This document shows, piece by piece, positions 18,105 to 26,865 of a stretch of 64,000 nt of DNA. The DNA lies in assembly GCF_005503445.1 (NCBI RefSeq), contig NZ_SCOH01000026.1, forward strand, positions 1-64,000, written 5' to 3'. A model generated the notes under the pieces. The model ran no database searches and was not told the origin of the DNA. It was given only the letters and a program-made list of their open reading frames with translations. Source of the DNA: Chitinivorax sp. B. Lineage in GTDB: Bacteria; Pseudomonadota; Gammaproteobacteria; Burkholderiales; SCOH01. How positions within the stretch are numbered: the first letter of the stretch is position 1; each line of letters opens with the position of its first letter. The position numbers and the translations under genes are program-made.

Positions 18105-20725
18105 TGCTTGCTGAACACTTCATACCAACTACGATAGTCGGCCTGGGTAATGCAGCTGTCCGTGTCAAAATTGGCCAGTGGCTGGTAACGTGATTGGCCT
18201 GCACAGCTACCCAGTGCGCTGCGCAACGTGTCTCGATCTGCAGCATCAACTCGCCCATCGGCGTTCACATCGCCCAGTTTGACAACCCGTAAATTCAGGC
18301 GCGGGGCGGCTTCTTCATAGCCATCATGCAGGAACAGCCCAAGAAAATAACCGCCCTCGCCCAATCCACCTAGCAGTTGGCTGCCTGCGCTGGCAGACAG
18401 ATAGTTCCATTTCAATGAACTGTTAGTACCTGGAACCTGCCCCTGTCGATACACCCCAATCCAATGCTTGCTGCCTGCTGGTAAGCCTTGCCAATACAAA
18501 GTCAGGATTTCACCGACACGCATCTGACTGGTACTGGCAGTAAACGACACAACAGGTGTTGGGGTTGGAACAGGCACAGGTAATGGCGAAGGAGTAGCTT
18601 GTGCCTGGCCGTTGAGTACTGGGTCGGTGTAGTCCAACCCAGCACCTTCAAGATGGCCTGCCAGCCGACGCCAGTAGGTGCTGTTCCCTTCCAGCGTGAC
18701 GCCCAGGTCATACCAGCCATAGCTATAACCCAATGCTCTGACAAAACTGCGGCTTTGCCCAGCGGGAACATCAATCATCAAGATGGCACGGTCACCATAG
18801 GCGTTGTCGGCCAGCTTGAAGCGGCAAGCCTGGGTACCTTGGTTGGTAAAAGTCAGCCGAATACTGGCATTAGCTGGTTCTTCTTGTAGCGTTACCTCCG
18901 TCTTGCGTGAGAAGCCATCCAACTGACCGCTGAATTCACGCGCAAACCCATTGTTGCTGAGCACGTGCAAATGGTACTGGTTGTCAGGCCAATTCCAGCT
19001 TTCCAGATCAATCCGCTTCCCAACCTCCACCGTGTAATGCCATGGCCCATCGCGACGCAGTAAGGAGTACACGATAAACGTCGCCGCCACATTGCCCGTA
19101 TTAGCGAAACTGAGCCCATATTGACGAGCATCACCCATTGCGGCGCCATTGACTAATGATCGGTAGGGCAGTGGGCAAGCCCGTCGTGGCGGGGCATTGG
19201 CCACTGTTTCTTGCCGAGGCAGGGTTTGAACCGCAGGTGGCAAAGCATCGCGGCTCCCCCAATCTTTGAAATAGCTGGCGCTACGCGGCACGCTGTTCGG
19301 CCAGCTTGCATTCGGGTTGGCAAAATTGAAAAGGCTGGTCATGTCACCGCAGACTGCCCGGCGCCATGACGAGATCAACCCACATTCAACCTTACTGCGT
19401 GGCAATCCCTTACCTTGTACCAGCCATGTTTCCAACAAACGGATCAGCGAGGTGTGATCGAACAATTGTGAATTGATGCGACCACCCTTACTCCACGGTG
19501 ATACCACCAGGGTTGGTACGCGTGGCCCCAAACCAATTGGTTCAGCATTGTTGTAAACCTCGCCTTGCAAGGCATTGGGTAAAGTGGTACGGCCTTGGCT
19601 GGCTTTCAGCGGCGGCATGGTGGCCGGCATATGGTCGAAAAAGCCATCATTCTCGTCATAGGTAATGATCAAAACGGTCTTCGACCACACCGCCGGGTTA
19701 TCAACCAATGCGGCCAGCAAGCGTGCGGTGAAATGTTCACCTGCATTGGGGGTGCAGGATGGATGTTCGCAATATTCAGTCGGCGCGCAGATCCACGACA
19801 CTTGTGGCAGCCGGCCTGATCGTACATCAGCCGCAAAATCGTCAATCAGCCATTGACCGGTTGTTCCAAGTGCATTACCTGCCGTTGATCCTGGCGACAT
19901 GGCCCGGCCCCGTCGATAGTACGGTGACTCAGGAGGTAAACGCCGACCAGATGCATCAACCCGGAAGGCTTTGAAATACTGGAGATAGTTGTCACCATAG
20001 TTGTCCCACTCCTGATACACCTTCCAGCTGATACCATTGGCTTCCAGTACTTCTGCATAACTCTGCCATTCCAACCCCGTGGCCGCTCGGTTGTCATTGG
20101 CAATATCTGCATTGTAAGTACCATTGTTGACGTTATAGAGCCGGCTATCCTGCAAACCGGTGACATAACTGTTGGAATGCCCACTCAGGGCGTAGAGGCG
20201 ATTGGGGTCAGTCGGCCCGAATACTGAGCAGTGATAGGCATCGCATACGGTAAACGCATCAGCCAATGCATAGTAGAACGGCAGATCGGCACGGTTGAAA
20301 TAACCCATACAACGCGCGCTTTTACGTTTGACCCAGACATTCCAATCCTTCCAGGCTGCTTCGGTCCCCTTCCAGGAATGATCCAACCCAACCTTCAATG
20401 CATTGGTGTTACGTACATCAAAGTGATACGGCAATACATGACCATTGCCGCCAGGTTGATACCAGACGGATTGACCGGATGGCAGTGAAATCGCCCGCGG
20501 ATCATTGAAACCACGCACCCCGGCCGACGTGCCAAAGTAGTGATCGAAAGACCGGTTCTCCTGCATCAGGAAAACAATATGCTCCACATCCCCAAGCCCT
20601 CCTGAGCCCTGATGAGCAGGTGTCGCCAAGGCACGAGCAATGGTCTGGGAGAAGCTCGGGACTGTTACCAATCCTGCAGCGCCAGCAGCAATAAAACTTC
20701 TACGAGAGGGATTTTCCAGCGACAT
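18101..20725 (-). CDS. plcN: Phosphocholine-type phospholipase C with C-terminal dockerin
   Basis: An 874-residue exported enzyme hydrolysing phospholipid head groups. The start at 20725 places a Tat signal at the N-terminus (SRRSFIAAGAAGLVTVPS). The phosphoesterase core shows HIVFLMQENRSFDHYFGT, ALSGHSNSYV, ITYDENDGFFDHM and GEHFTARLL. Two DUF756-type C-terminal domains follow (YGLSFANTGNVAATF; RLTFTNQGTQACRF). After a Pro-rich linker (PSPLPVPVPTPTP) come an extra beta domain and a dockerin: GDVNADGRVDAADRDTLRSA with a second loop NFDTDSCITQADYRSW, both Ca-binding repeats. The dockerin is not part of ordinary bacterial phospholipases C. Its stop overlaps the start of the cohesin-like PEP-CTERM gene. 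An upstream in-frame ATG at 20797 would bury the Tat signal and is rejected. Confidence 0.85.
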   Translation of the reverse strand: MSLENPSRRSFIAAGAAGLVTVPSFSQTIARALATPAHQGSGGLGDVEHIVFLMQENRSFDHYFGTSAGVRGFNDPRAISLPSGQSVWYQPGGNGHVLPYHFDVRNTNALKVGLDHSWKGTEAAWKDWNVWVKRKSARCMGYFNRADLPFYYALADAFTVCDAYHCSVFGPTDPNRLYALSGHSNSYVTGLQDSRLYNVNNGTYNADIANDNRAATGLEWQSYAEVLEANGISWKVYQEWDNYGDNYLQYFKAFRVDASGRRLPPESPYYRRGRAMSPGSTAGNALGTTGQWLIDDFAADVRSGRLPQVSWICAPTEYCEHPSCTPNAGEHFTARLLAALVDNPAVWSKTVLIITYDENDGFFDHMPATMPPLKASQGRTTLPNALQGEVYNNAEPIGLGPRVPTLVVSPWSKGGRINSQLFDHTSLIRLLETWLVQGKGLPRSKVECGLISSWRRAVCGDMTSLFNFANPNASWPNSVPRSASYFKDWGSRDALPPAVQTLPRQETVANAPPRRACPLPYRSLVNGAAMGDARQYGLSFANTGNVAATFIVYSLLRRDGPWHYTVEVGKRIDLESWNWPDNQYHLHVLSNNGFAREFSGQLDGFSRKTEVTLQEEPANASIRLTFTNQGTQACRFKLADNAYGDRAILMIDVPAGQSRSFVRALGYSYGWYDLGVTLEGNSTYWRRLAGHLEGAGLDYTDPVLNGQAQATPSPLPVPVPTPTPVVSFTASTSQMRVGEILTLYWQGLPAGSKHWIGVYRQGQVPGTNSSLKWNYLSASAGSQLLGGLGEGGYFLGLFLHDGYEEAAPRLNLRVVKLGDVNADGRVDAADRDTLRSALGSCAGQSRYQPLANFDTDSCITQADYRSWYEVFSKQ

Positions 20726-20959
20726 ATCACTTGCCCCATCCGGAATAAAACCGGCATTTTCACGGAACAAGAAGTCAGCAAGATGACAGGCAACCATTGC
20801 CCGTTAAGCATGGCACGTTGCGATCTCTTGGAACGATCATCGGAAACGTGCCACATAGCTGGATGACCAGCCCGATTCAGCCTATCTGTCATGGCGAATC
20901 GAGCAAAGTCTGGTATTTGAATTACACGTCGTCCTGGTTAACGTGGGGCAACAACGGAC

Positions 20960-21556
20960 TTATTCACCACCCAAGGCCATTTGCAGCAACAAATCCAGGT
21001 GCACGACAGCATCACCTTTGTCCAGATGATCCACATCAGCGACCCCACCCAGCGCCAATGCCGGGGTATAGAAATAGATTTGCCCGTCAGCCAATGGCCC
21101 AAGCCGACCCACTGCTTGATTGAAGAATCCACGCTCCAACAGGCTCTCGATCGCCTCACCATCACACAGCGTGTCATTGAAGAAGGCATCCAGGGACCAA
21201 TCCAGTACATTTCCATTGCGGTAATGCGGATCAAGCACTGCCACATCTTCATCGCCATCGTCACTCAAGCGCCGGTAATAGAACACTCGGCCGAATGCCG
21301 AGATGGCAATTGGCAATCGATCACCTTCATCTTCTTCCCGCATCAACCAGCCGCATAACAACGCTCGATACTCATCTGGATTGATCAATTGAATCAGGCC
21401 ATCACCATAACGCCCCAAACCAACTTTGGCCCATAGCTCCAGCAAACTATCCGGTAACAGACCGCGGTACGCGTTGATCAATACGGAATCGACGGGTTGA
21501 ACAGTTTTATCGGGCTGAAACGTGTCGACAAAATTTTGCAGGGTAATGGACAACAT
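20960..21556 (-). CDS. GAD-like/Tdi1-type T6SS immunity protein, orphan
   Basis: A 198-residue soluble acidic protein. It carries the GAD-related/DUF1851 pattern: an N-terminal SVLINAYRGLLPDSLLELWA, then VGLGRYGDGLIQLINPDEYR, then IAISAFGRVFYYRR and a C-terminal Tdi1-like part (QAVGRLGPLADGQIYFYTPA). In Agrobacterium, Tdi1 neutralises the DNase effector Tde1; homologues are widespread as immunity proteins. No partner effector lies beside it: the neighbours are the phospholipase, upstream and in the same direction, and lipA. It may be an orphan immunity gene, or serve an effector encoded elsewhere. Confidence 0.6.
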   Translation of the reverse strand: MLSITLQNFVDTFQPDKTVQPVDSVLINAYRGLLPDSLLELWAKVGLGRYGDGLIQLINPDEYRALLCGWLMREEDEGDRLPIAISAFGRVFYYRRLSDDGDEDVAVLDPHYRNGNVLDWSLDAFFNDTLCDGEAIESLLERGFFNQAVGRLGPLADGQIYFYTPALALGGVADVDHLDKGDAVVHLDLLLQMALGGE

Positions 21557-21595
21557 TAAGAGATATCCCCATTTCTAAGGCAGGATTTCACTTCC

Positions 21596-21637
21596 TAAAA
21601 AGAATACTGGCCCGATTTTTCAACCGAGCCAGTCATC
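21596..21637 (-). terminator. Rho-independent terminator of the lip operon
   Basis: On the minus strand the sequence after lipA forms a stem ACTGGCTCG / CGGGCCAGT, a 10-base loop, then ATTCTTTTT. The stem has one wobble pair. It lies just after the lipA stop and before the Tdi1-like gene. Confidence 0.7.
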
Positions 21638-21641
21638 TTGA

Positions 21642-22610
21642 TCAACCTACCAAATTGGCGCTTTCTGTCACACCAGCATGATGGGCCTGCTGATCCGCGT
21701 GGTAACTACTGCGGACCATTGCGCCCACGGCCGCGTGCTTGAAGCCCATGGCGTAGGCCTGTTCCTCAAACCATTTGAAACGATCCGGGTGCATGTAGCG
21801 CAATACCGGCAGGTGGCCATTGGATGGTTGCAGGTACTGGCCCAGTGTCAGCATGTCGATATCGTGTTCACGCATGTCACGCATGACTTGCAGGATTTCG
21901 TCGTCCTCTTCACCCAAGCCGACCATGATGCCGGACTTGGTCGGGATGCCTGGGTAACGGGCTTTGAACTCTTTCAGCAGTTTGAGCGAATGAGCATAGT
22001 CAGAACCGGGGCGGGCCGCCTTATACAAGCGGGGCACGGTTTCCAGATTGTGGTTCATCACATCCGGCAACCCATTACCAAAGATTTCCAGTGCGGTGTC
22101 CAGGCGGCCACGGAAATCCGGTACCAGCACTTCGATGGTGGTCTTGGGACTCAACTCGCGAGTCTTGGTGATGCAATCCACAAAATGCTGAGCACCACCA
22201 TCACGCAGGTCATCGCGGTCAACAGAGGTGATCACAACATAGTTCAGCTTGAGCGCGGCAATGGTTTCCGCCAAGTGCTGGGGTTCTTCCTGATCCAGCG
22301 GCTGCGGACGGCCATGGCCGACATCACAGAAGGGACAGCGCCGGGTACAGATGTCCCCCATGATCATGAAGGTGGCCGTGCCTTTACCGAAACATTCGCC
22401 AATGTTCGGACAGCTGGCCTCTTCACAGACAGTATGCAGTTTTTGCTCGCGCAGGATCTGTTTGATCTCATAGAAACGGGTGCTGGACGGCGAACGAACG
22501 CGAATCCAGTCTGGCTTGGGCAGCTTTTGTTCGAGCGGGACGATCTTGATGGGGATACGCGCTGTCTTGTCGGCACCCTTGAGTTTCACTTTTTCGGCTT
22601 GATCAGTCAT
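21642..22610 (-). CDS. lipA: Lipoyl synthase
   Basis: A radical SAM enzyme of 322 residues that inserts two sulfur atoms into octanoyl groups bound to lipoyl domains. The auxiliary cluster motif [12 protein letters not shown] and the radical SAM motif [13 protein letters not shown] are both complete. Family hallmarks [31 protein letters not shown] and the C-terminal RSSYHAD are present. ATG 22610 is chosen because it overlaps the lipB stop (ATGA) and gives the usual N-terminus; an in-frame ATG 11 codons upstream would lie inside lipB. It is the last gene of the dacC-dat-ybeD-GNAT-lipB-lipA cluster and is followed by a terminator. Confidence 0.96.
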   Translation of the reverse strand: MTDQAEKVKLKGADKTARIPIKIVPLEQKLPKPDWIRVRSPSSTRFYEIKQILREQKLHTVCEEASCPNIGECFGKGTATFMIMGDICTRRCPFCDVGHGRPQPLDQEEPQHLAETIAALKLNYVVITSVDRDDLRDGGAQHFVDCITKTRELSPKTTIEVLVPDFRGRLDTALEIFGNGLPDVMNHNLETVPRLYKAARPGSDYAHSLKLLKEFKARYPGIPTKSGIMVGLGEEDDEILQVMRDMREHDIDMLTLGQYLQPSNGHLPVLRYMHPDRFKWFEEQAYAMGFKHAAVGAMVRSSYHADQQAHHAGVTESANLVG

Positions 22611-23233
22611 CACAGTTCCTGTGCTTGTGGCACGATGTTGCATTCAAGATGGCGAGCCAATTGGTTTGCCACTTCGTCGATCGGGAGAGAAATTCCCTGA
22701 TCTTTCAATTGAGTAATCGGCATGTTGGCATAGCCGCATGGATTAATCCAGCCAAAGGGTGTCAAATCCATGTCCACATTCAATGCCAGGCCGTGGTAAC
22801 AACAGCCGTTCTTGATTCGGAGTCCCAGCGAGGCAATCTTGGCGCCGTCCACATACACACCGGGCGCATCTTCGCGGCCGTAGGCCGTTACGCCATGGTC
22901 AGCCAGGAAATCAATGATGGATTGCTCCATCCGCCGTACCAGCTCCCGCACGCCGTACCCCAACCTGCGTACATCCAGCAACAGATAACCCACCAGCTGG
23001 CCAGGCCCATGGTAGGTGATCTGCCCACCACGTTCGGTACGTACGACTGGAATGTCCGTGGCCTGCAACAGGTGCTCTGGTTTGCCGGCGAGCCCCAAGG
23101 TATAGGTAGGGGGATGTTGTAACAGCCACAATTCGTCCTGTGTATCGGCATCGCGCGTCAATGTGAGCGATTCCATGGACTGTACCGTCGACTCATAGGG
23201 CACCAGGCCCAAGCGCTTGACCTGCCACGACAT
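22610..23233 (-). CDS. lipB: Octanoyltransferase
   Basis: A 207-residue enzyme transferring octanoyl from acyl carrier protein to lipoyl domains, the step before LipA. Motifs include [32 protein letters not shown] and [20 protein letters not shown], with the catalytic Lys and the Cys/His region intact. ATG 23233 ([10 protein letters not shown]) is chosen since it overlaps the stop of the upstream GNAT gene in an ATGA junction; a longer start at 23260 would overlap it by 28 bases. Both ends being ATGA overlaps points to strict translational coupling through the operon. Confidence 0.95.
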   Translation of the reverse strand: MSWQVKRLGLVPYESTVQSMESLTLTRDADTQDELWLLQHPPTYTLGLAGKPEHLLQATDIPVVRTERGGQITYHGPGQLVGYLLLDVRRLGYGVRELVRRMEQSIIDFLADHGVTAYGREDAPGVYVDGAKIASLGLRIKNGCCYHGLALNVDMDLTPFGWINPCGYANMPITQLKDQGISLPIDEVANQLARHLECNIVPQAQEL

Positions 23234-23700
23234 CAGTTCGACTCTTTCAAATTCAGGCACAGCAATGGTAGCTTGCGGTCGTCACCCAATACCGGGCGAT
23301 CGACCCACCCTATCAAGACAGCACCGATATGCTCATAAAAGCCGCGTGCATAAGGGTCTGATTCGATCAGCATACGTTCCAGCCCTTTGACACGTGCACT
23401 GGCAATAGCCGCATCAATCAACATGCGACCCCAGCCCTTGCCCATATATGTCGGCAATAACCAGCAATCCACCAGGTTGGCATGATCTGCTTCGAACGTC
23501 AGACCAATCAATCCGATTACCTCATCACCCAACTGCAACGCGTGATAACAGCCACTGACGATCTGCTCGGCACTGATCGTCAGTTGCGGCCGCCATACAT
23601 GTAGCCATTGCTGCGGATAACCCCAATGCGCTTTAGCGGCCTGTGCAACCAGACTGAATGCAGCGGCATCTTCCACGATTGCGGGACGTACAAACGGCAA
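23233..23700 (-). CDS. GNAT family N-acetyltransferase
   Basis: A 155-residue acetyltransferase. The acetyl-CoA binding motif A reads CWLLPTYMGKGWGRMLIDAA, and motif B contains YARGFYEHIGAVLIG. The fold elements before it (GDEVIGLIGLTFEADHANLV) fit the family. The substrate is unknown. It is inserted between ybeD and lipB, where many related genomes have the two genes adjacent, and is joined to lipB by ATGA. Because it sits within a conserved housekeeping cluster it is probably co-transcribed with it, but a link to lipoate or D-amino acids cannot be shown. Confidence 0.85.
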   Translation of the reverse strand: MPFVRPAIVEDAAAFSLVAQAAKAHWGYPQQWLHVWRPQLTISAEQIVSGCYHALQLGDEVIGLIGLTFEADHANLVDCWLLPTYMGKGWGRMLIDAAIASARVKGLERMLIESDPYARGFYEHIGAVLIGWVDRPVLGDDRKLPLLCLNLKESN

Positions 23701-23705
23701 GCTGC

Positions 23706-23975
23706 TCAGAATACCACCTTAACCATTGGGTGCCCGGTGAATGCCAGATACAGGGCATCCAGTTGTTGTTTCGATGTGGCGTTAATGGTAACGGTCACAG
23801 ACAGATAGTTGCCATTCTTGCTTACCCTCATCTCCAGATCTGTCGATTCGAAATCAGGTGCATGTTGGCGAGTGATGTCGTGAATGGTTTGTGCGAAATC
23901 GTCGGTGCGCACACCCATGACTTTGATCGGGAACCGACATGGGAACTCAATCAAGGTTTCCTGCTGCTGACTCAT
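23706..23975 (-). CDS. ybeD: YbeD/DUF493 family protein
   Basis: An 89-residue protein matching YbeD: LIEFPCRFPIKVMGVRTDDF at the N-terminus and SVTVTINATSKQQLDALYLA, with HPMVKVVF at the end. It has a ferredoxin-like fold resembling ACT-type regulatory domains. In many proteobacteria the gene stands between the PBP5 gene and lipB, as here. Its start overlaps the stop of the aminotransferase gene (23972-23975). Molecular role not established. Confidence 0.9.
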   Translation of the reverse strand: MSQQQETLIEFPCRFPIKVMGVRTDDFAQTIHDITRQHAPDFESTDLEMRVSKNGNYLSVTVTINATSKQQLDALYLAFTGHPMVKVVF

Positions 23976-24832
23976 GCGTCACCTCCTTGACGTAAAACCG
24001 AGTCTTTATAGGCTTGATACAGCGCATCCATCTGCGCATTCATCGGCCCAGGCCTACCATCACCAACCGGAAAACCGTCCAGCGTCGTGATGGCCAACAC
24101 TTCCTTGGTTGATGAGGTCATCCATAACTCATCAGCGGCACGCACTTCTGCCTCGCTGATCAGGCGAACCTCATGTGGCACCTGATGACGGTGAGCCAGT
24201 TCCAGCACAAGATCGTAGGTGATACCAGACAGCATCAGATTCGATTTGGGTGGTGCCAGCAGCACGCCATTCTTCACCACAAAAATGTTACTCGCCGCCC
24301 CTTCGGTCAACATGCCATCACGCAGCAATACCGATTCAGCACACCCTGCCGCAATCGCTTCATTACGTAACAATACATTGGCAAGCAATGCGATTGATTT
24401 GATATCACAACGCAGCCAGCGAAAATCTTCTTTGGTAATGGCACTGACACCTTTTGCCTTGGTTTGGGCATCTGGGGTAATCAACGGCATTGGGTAGATC
24501 AACACAGTGGGCGTTGCTGAAGGCGGGAACGGAAAATCACGGTTCGGTCCAGCACCACGTGTTACCTGTAGGTAGACCGACTGATCATCGAACGGCTGCC
24601 GGGCGATCGCTTCGCGTACCAGTTCACGCCAAGCATCCCGTGCATATGGGTTGGCGAGCTTGACTGACGCCAAACTGGCTTCCAGTCTACTCAAATGTTC
24701 ATCCAGCCGAAACGGGTGTCGGGAATAAACCGGGATGACTTCATATACCCCGTCACCAAACAAAAAGCCTCGGTCAAGAACGGAAACCTGCGCCTGTTCA
24801 AGTACCTGCCATTGGCCATTGAGATAAATCAT
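23972..24832 (-). CDS. dat: D-amino acid aminotransferase, class IV PLP enzyme
   Basis: A 286-residue fold-type IV transaminase that probably makes D-Glu/D-Ala for peptidoglycan. The sequence opens MIYLNGQWQVLEQAQVSVLD with the RGFLFGDGVYEVIPVY signature. It contains the PLP-binding lysine in RCDIKSIALLANVLLRNEA, the phosphate-cup region EGAASNIFVVKNGVLL and the late motif LWMTSSTKEVLAITTLDG. The length is usual. It is translationally coupled to ybeD and downstream of dacC, giving a cell-wall-linked group. A branched-chain or aminodeoxychorismate lyase assignment is possible but the motifs and context favour D-amino acid transaminase. Confidence 0.85.
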   Translation of the reverse strand: MIYLNGQWQVLEQAQVSVLDRGFLFGDGVYEVIPVYSRHPFRLDEHLSRLEASLASVKLANPYARDAWRELVREAIARQPFDDQSVYLQVTRGAGPNRDFPFPPSATPTVLIYPMPLITPDAQTKAKGVSAITKEDFRWLRCDIKSIALLANVLLRNEAIAAGCAESVLLRDGMLTEGAASNIFVVKNGVLLAPPKSNLMLSGITYDLVLELAHRHQVPHEVRLISEAEVRAADELWMTSSTKEVLAITTLDGFPVGDGRPGPMNAQMDALYQAYKDSVLRQGGDA

Positions 24833-24892
24833 GAGCGAGTATGTTCAGAAATTGGATTGGCTATCTTTAAATTGTACCGACATTCAGTAATA

Positions 24893-25385
24893 TCAAGCCA
24901 TTCTAATATTGCTATCGGCTGGCCTATTCAGCACATCCTCAGCACCCGGTTTGTATTCAAACATGAGACCCCGCCTTGTCTTGGCCAGTTGAAAACCTTG
25001 TTGCTGATAAAACAGCTGGGCGGCTGTACGATGCACCCCAGATTTTACGGATATCTGCTTCAAATCTTGTTGCAACACCCAAGCTTTGATGCGTATCACC
25101 AGCTCCCGGGCTACACCACGACAGCGCCGTGCCTCATCTACCACCAAGCCAGTGATTTCGGCACGCATTGGCACCTCAAGATAAACATGGCGCTCAACTG
25201 CTGCCCAGCCAATTACTTGCTCGTCCACCTCAGCAACCCAAACAGCACGAAACGGGTCATGCTGCCATCACCTGCAAATTGGTTGCCATAACAGCCTGCT
25301 CAATCGGATAACCCAATTGTGCTGACAACTCGGCCAGTCTGGGTACATCCGCCAATGCACCATCACGAACGAAACACCATGACAT
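24893..25385 (-). pseudogene. GNAT acetyltransferase broken by a frameshift
   Basis: From ATG 25385 the minus strand reads MSWCFVRDGALADVPRLAEL, SAQLGYPIEQAVMATNLQVM and stops at 25257-25259. The remaining GNAT domain continues in another frame (FRAVWVAEVDEQVIGWAAVE, ITGLVVDEARRCRGVARELV, FYQQQGFQLAKTRRGLMFEY) to 24893. Removing one base near 25260-25268 would join the two into a protein of about 160 residues, a normal GNAT length. The acetyl-CoA site RCRGVAREL is present. The second half could be expressed alone from GTG 25228, but it would lack the first strands of the fold. It sits between dacC and dat. Confidence 0.75.
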
Positions 25386-25394
25386 GCCAGGCTC

Positions 25395-25436
25395 CAAAAA
25401 GCGAAACCCGCCCATGCCTTACCGACAGGGGCGGGT
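25395..25436 (-). terminator. Rho-independent terminator after dacC
   Basis: On the minus strand, 13 bases after the dacC stop, ACCCGCCC and GGGCGGGT form an 8-bp stem with a 15-base loop, followed by TTTCGCTTTTT. It partly separates dacC from the downstream dat-lip genes and overlaps the upstream region of the broken GNAT gene. Confidence 0.75.
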
Positions 25437-25448
25437 CAAATGGCGCGA

Positions 25449-26600
25449 CTACTTGAACATCAGGCGCAAGCTATCCCAGGCCCGGCCCACGAAGCCGGCT
25501 TGAGGTACGCTGCTCAATGCCACCACAGGGTATTCACCCAGTGACTTGCCATCAAGCGTCAGCGAAATCTTGCCGACACGTTGACCCGCAGCAACCGGTG
25601 CTACCATCGGTTGCTGTGTGGTGATACTGGCCTTGATCCGACTGGCAGCCCCCTTGGGCAACGACAAATACAAATCGCTACGGAAGCCAACTGCAACATT
25701 GTCTGACGTACCCTTCCAGACCTGGATCTGTTGTAAAGCCTGATTGGCGCCATATAGTTTCGGCGTATCGTAGAACTGCAAGCCCCAATTCAACAGCTTT
25801 GAGGACTCGGTCGCCCGTACGTTCTCGTTGGCTGCACCCAATACCACTGAGATCACCCGGCGGCCCTCACGTTTGGCTGATGCAATCAGGCAAAAACCAG
25901 CACTATCGGTATGGCCTGTCTTCATGCCATCTATGTTCGGATCACGCCATAGCAGCAGGTTGCGGTTAGGCTGCTTGATCTTGTTATAGGTGTATTCCTT
26001 TTGAGAATAGATTGGATAGAACTCTGGAAAATCACGAATGATTGCACTGGCTAGAATCCCCAGATCACGCGCCGTCGTGTAATGCTCCGGGTGAGGTAGA
26101 CCGGTGGAATTCATGAAACGCGTATTGGCCATACCCAACCGCTGTGCTTCTTTGTTCATCAACTGAGCAAACACATCTTCGCTGCCGGCAATAGCTTCGG
26201 CCAACGCGATGCAGGCATCGTTGCCTGACTGGATGATCATGCCATGAACCAGTTCGTTCACTGTGACAGGAATCTTCGGGTCGATGAACATCACCGAGCC
26301 CTCTTTCTTATACGCGGCGTTGGAAACCGGGATGACCTGATCCAGCTTGAGCGTGCCTTGTTTGACTGCCTTGAAGGTCAAATAGGCAGTCATCAACTTG
26401 GTCAGGCTGGCCGGTTCGATACGCTTGGCTTCATCTCGTGCTGCCAGCGTCTGCCCACTATAGTAATCAGTCAGCAGATAAGCCTTGGCGGCAATTTCGG
26501 GAACCGGTGGAATCAATAGTGTATTCGCACTGGCAACGTGGGCGGCGCCGGCAAGGCAGGCGAACGCCAGGACAACTTTCTGGAATGCGTTCATGGACAA
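25449..26600 (-). CDS. dacC: D-alanyl-D-alanine carboxypeptidase (PBP5/6 type)
   Basis: A 383-residue periplasmic enzyme trimming pentapeptide stems of peptidoglycan. A signal peptide (FACLAGAAHVASA) precedes the transpeptidase domain with all three motifs: SLTK near residue 65, SGN near 125 and KTGHTDSAG near 227. The PBP5 C-terminal beta domain follows (SDLYLSLPKGAASRIKASIT), and the last residues (VGRAWDSLRLMFK) form the amphipathic membrane anchor. Gene order dacC-dat-ybeD-lipB-lipA is common in betaproteobacteria. Divergent from the chemoreceptor gene. Confidence 0.93.
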   Translation of the reverse strand: MSMNAFQKVVLAFACLAGAAHVASANTLLIPPVPEIAAKAYLLTDYYSGQTLAARDEAKRIEPASLTKLMTAYLTFKAVKQGTLKLDQVIPVSNAAYKKEGSVMFIDPKIPVTVNELVHGMIIQSGNDACIALAEAIAGSEDVFAQLMNKEAQRLGMANTRFMNSTGLPHPEHYTTARDLGILASAIIRDFPEFYPIYSQKEYTYNKIKQPNRNLLLWRDPNIDGMKTGHTDSAGFCLIASAKREGRRVISVVLGAANENVRATESSKLLNWGLQFYDTPKLYGANQALQQIQVWKGTSDNVAVGFRSDLYLSLPKGAASRIKASITTQQPMVAPVAAGQRVGKISLTLDGKSLGEYPVVALSSVPQAGFVGRAWDSLRLMFK

Positions 26601-26865
26601 CTTGAGTAATGTAAGTGCCGAAGCGGAAAAAGGGAATTATAGCGGAAGCAACCTGCAGACAGTTGTCGGGTTGACGACAGACCTTGGCACGTTACAAACC
26701 AAAGCATGTGACCCTAACAAGCAAACATTTGTTCCAGCAACCAAATCATCTAATTGGATTGCTGGAAATGGAATGCTATAACCAGATTGAACCACTTAAT
26801 CAAAATCATATATAACAACAAGCAGCTCCACCATTGGTAACGCGCCGCCAAATGAGGAGGCCAGC

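Noticed and set aside
21678..22700. Long open frame of 340 codons on the plus strand
   Set aside because: It lies opposite lipA and lipB, whose motifs are unmistakable; the translation has no domain signature.
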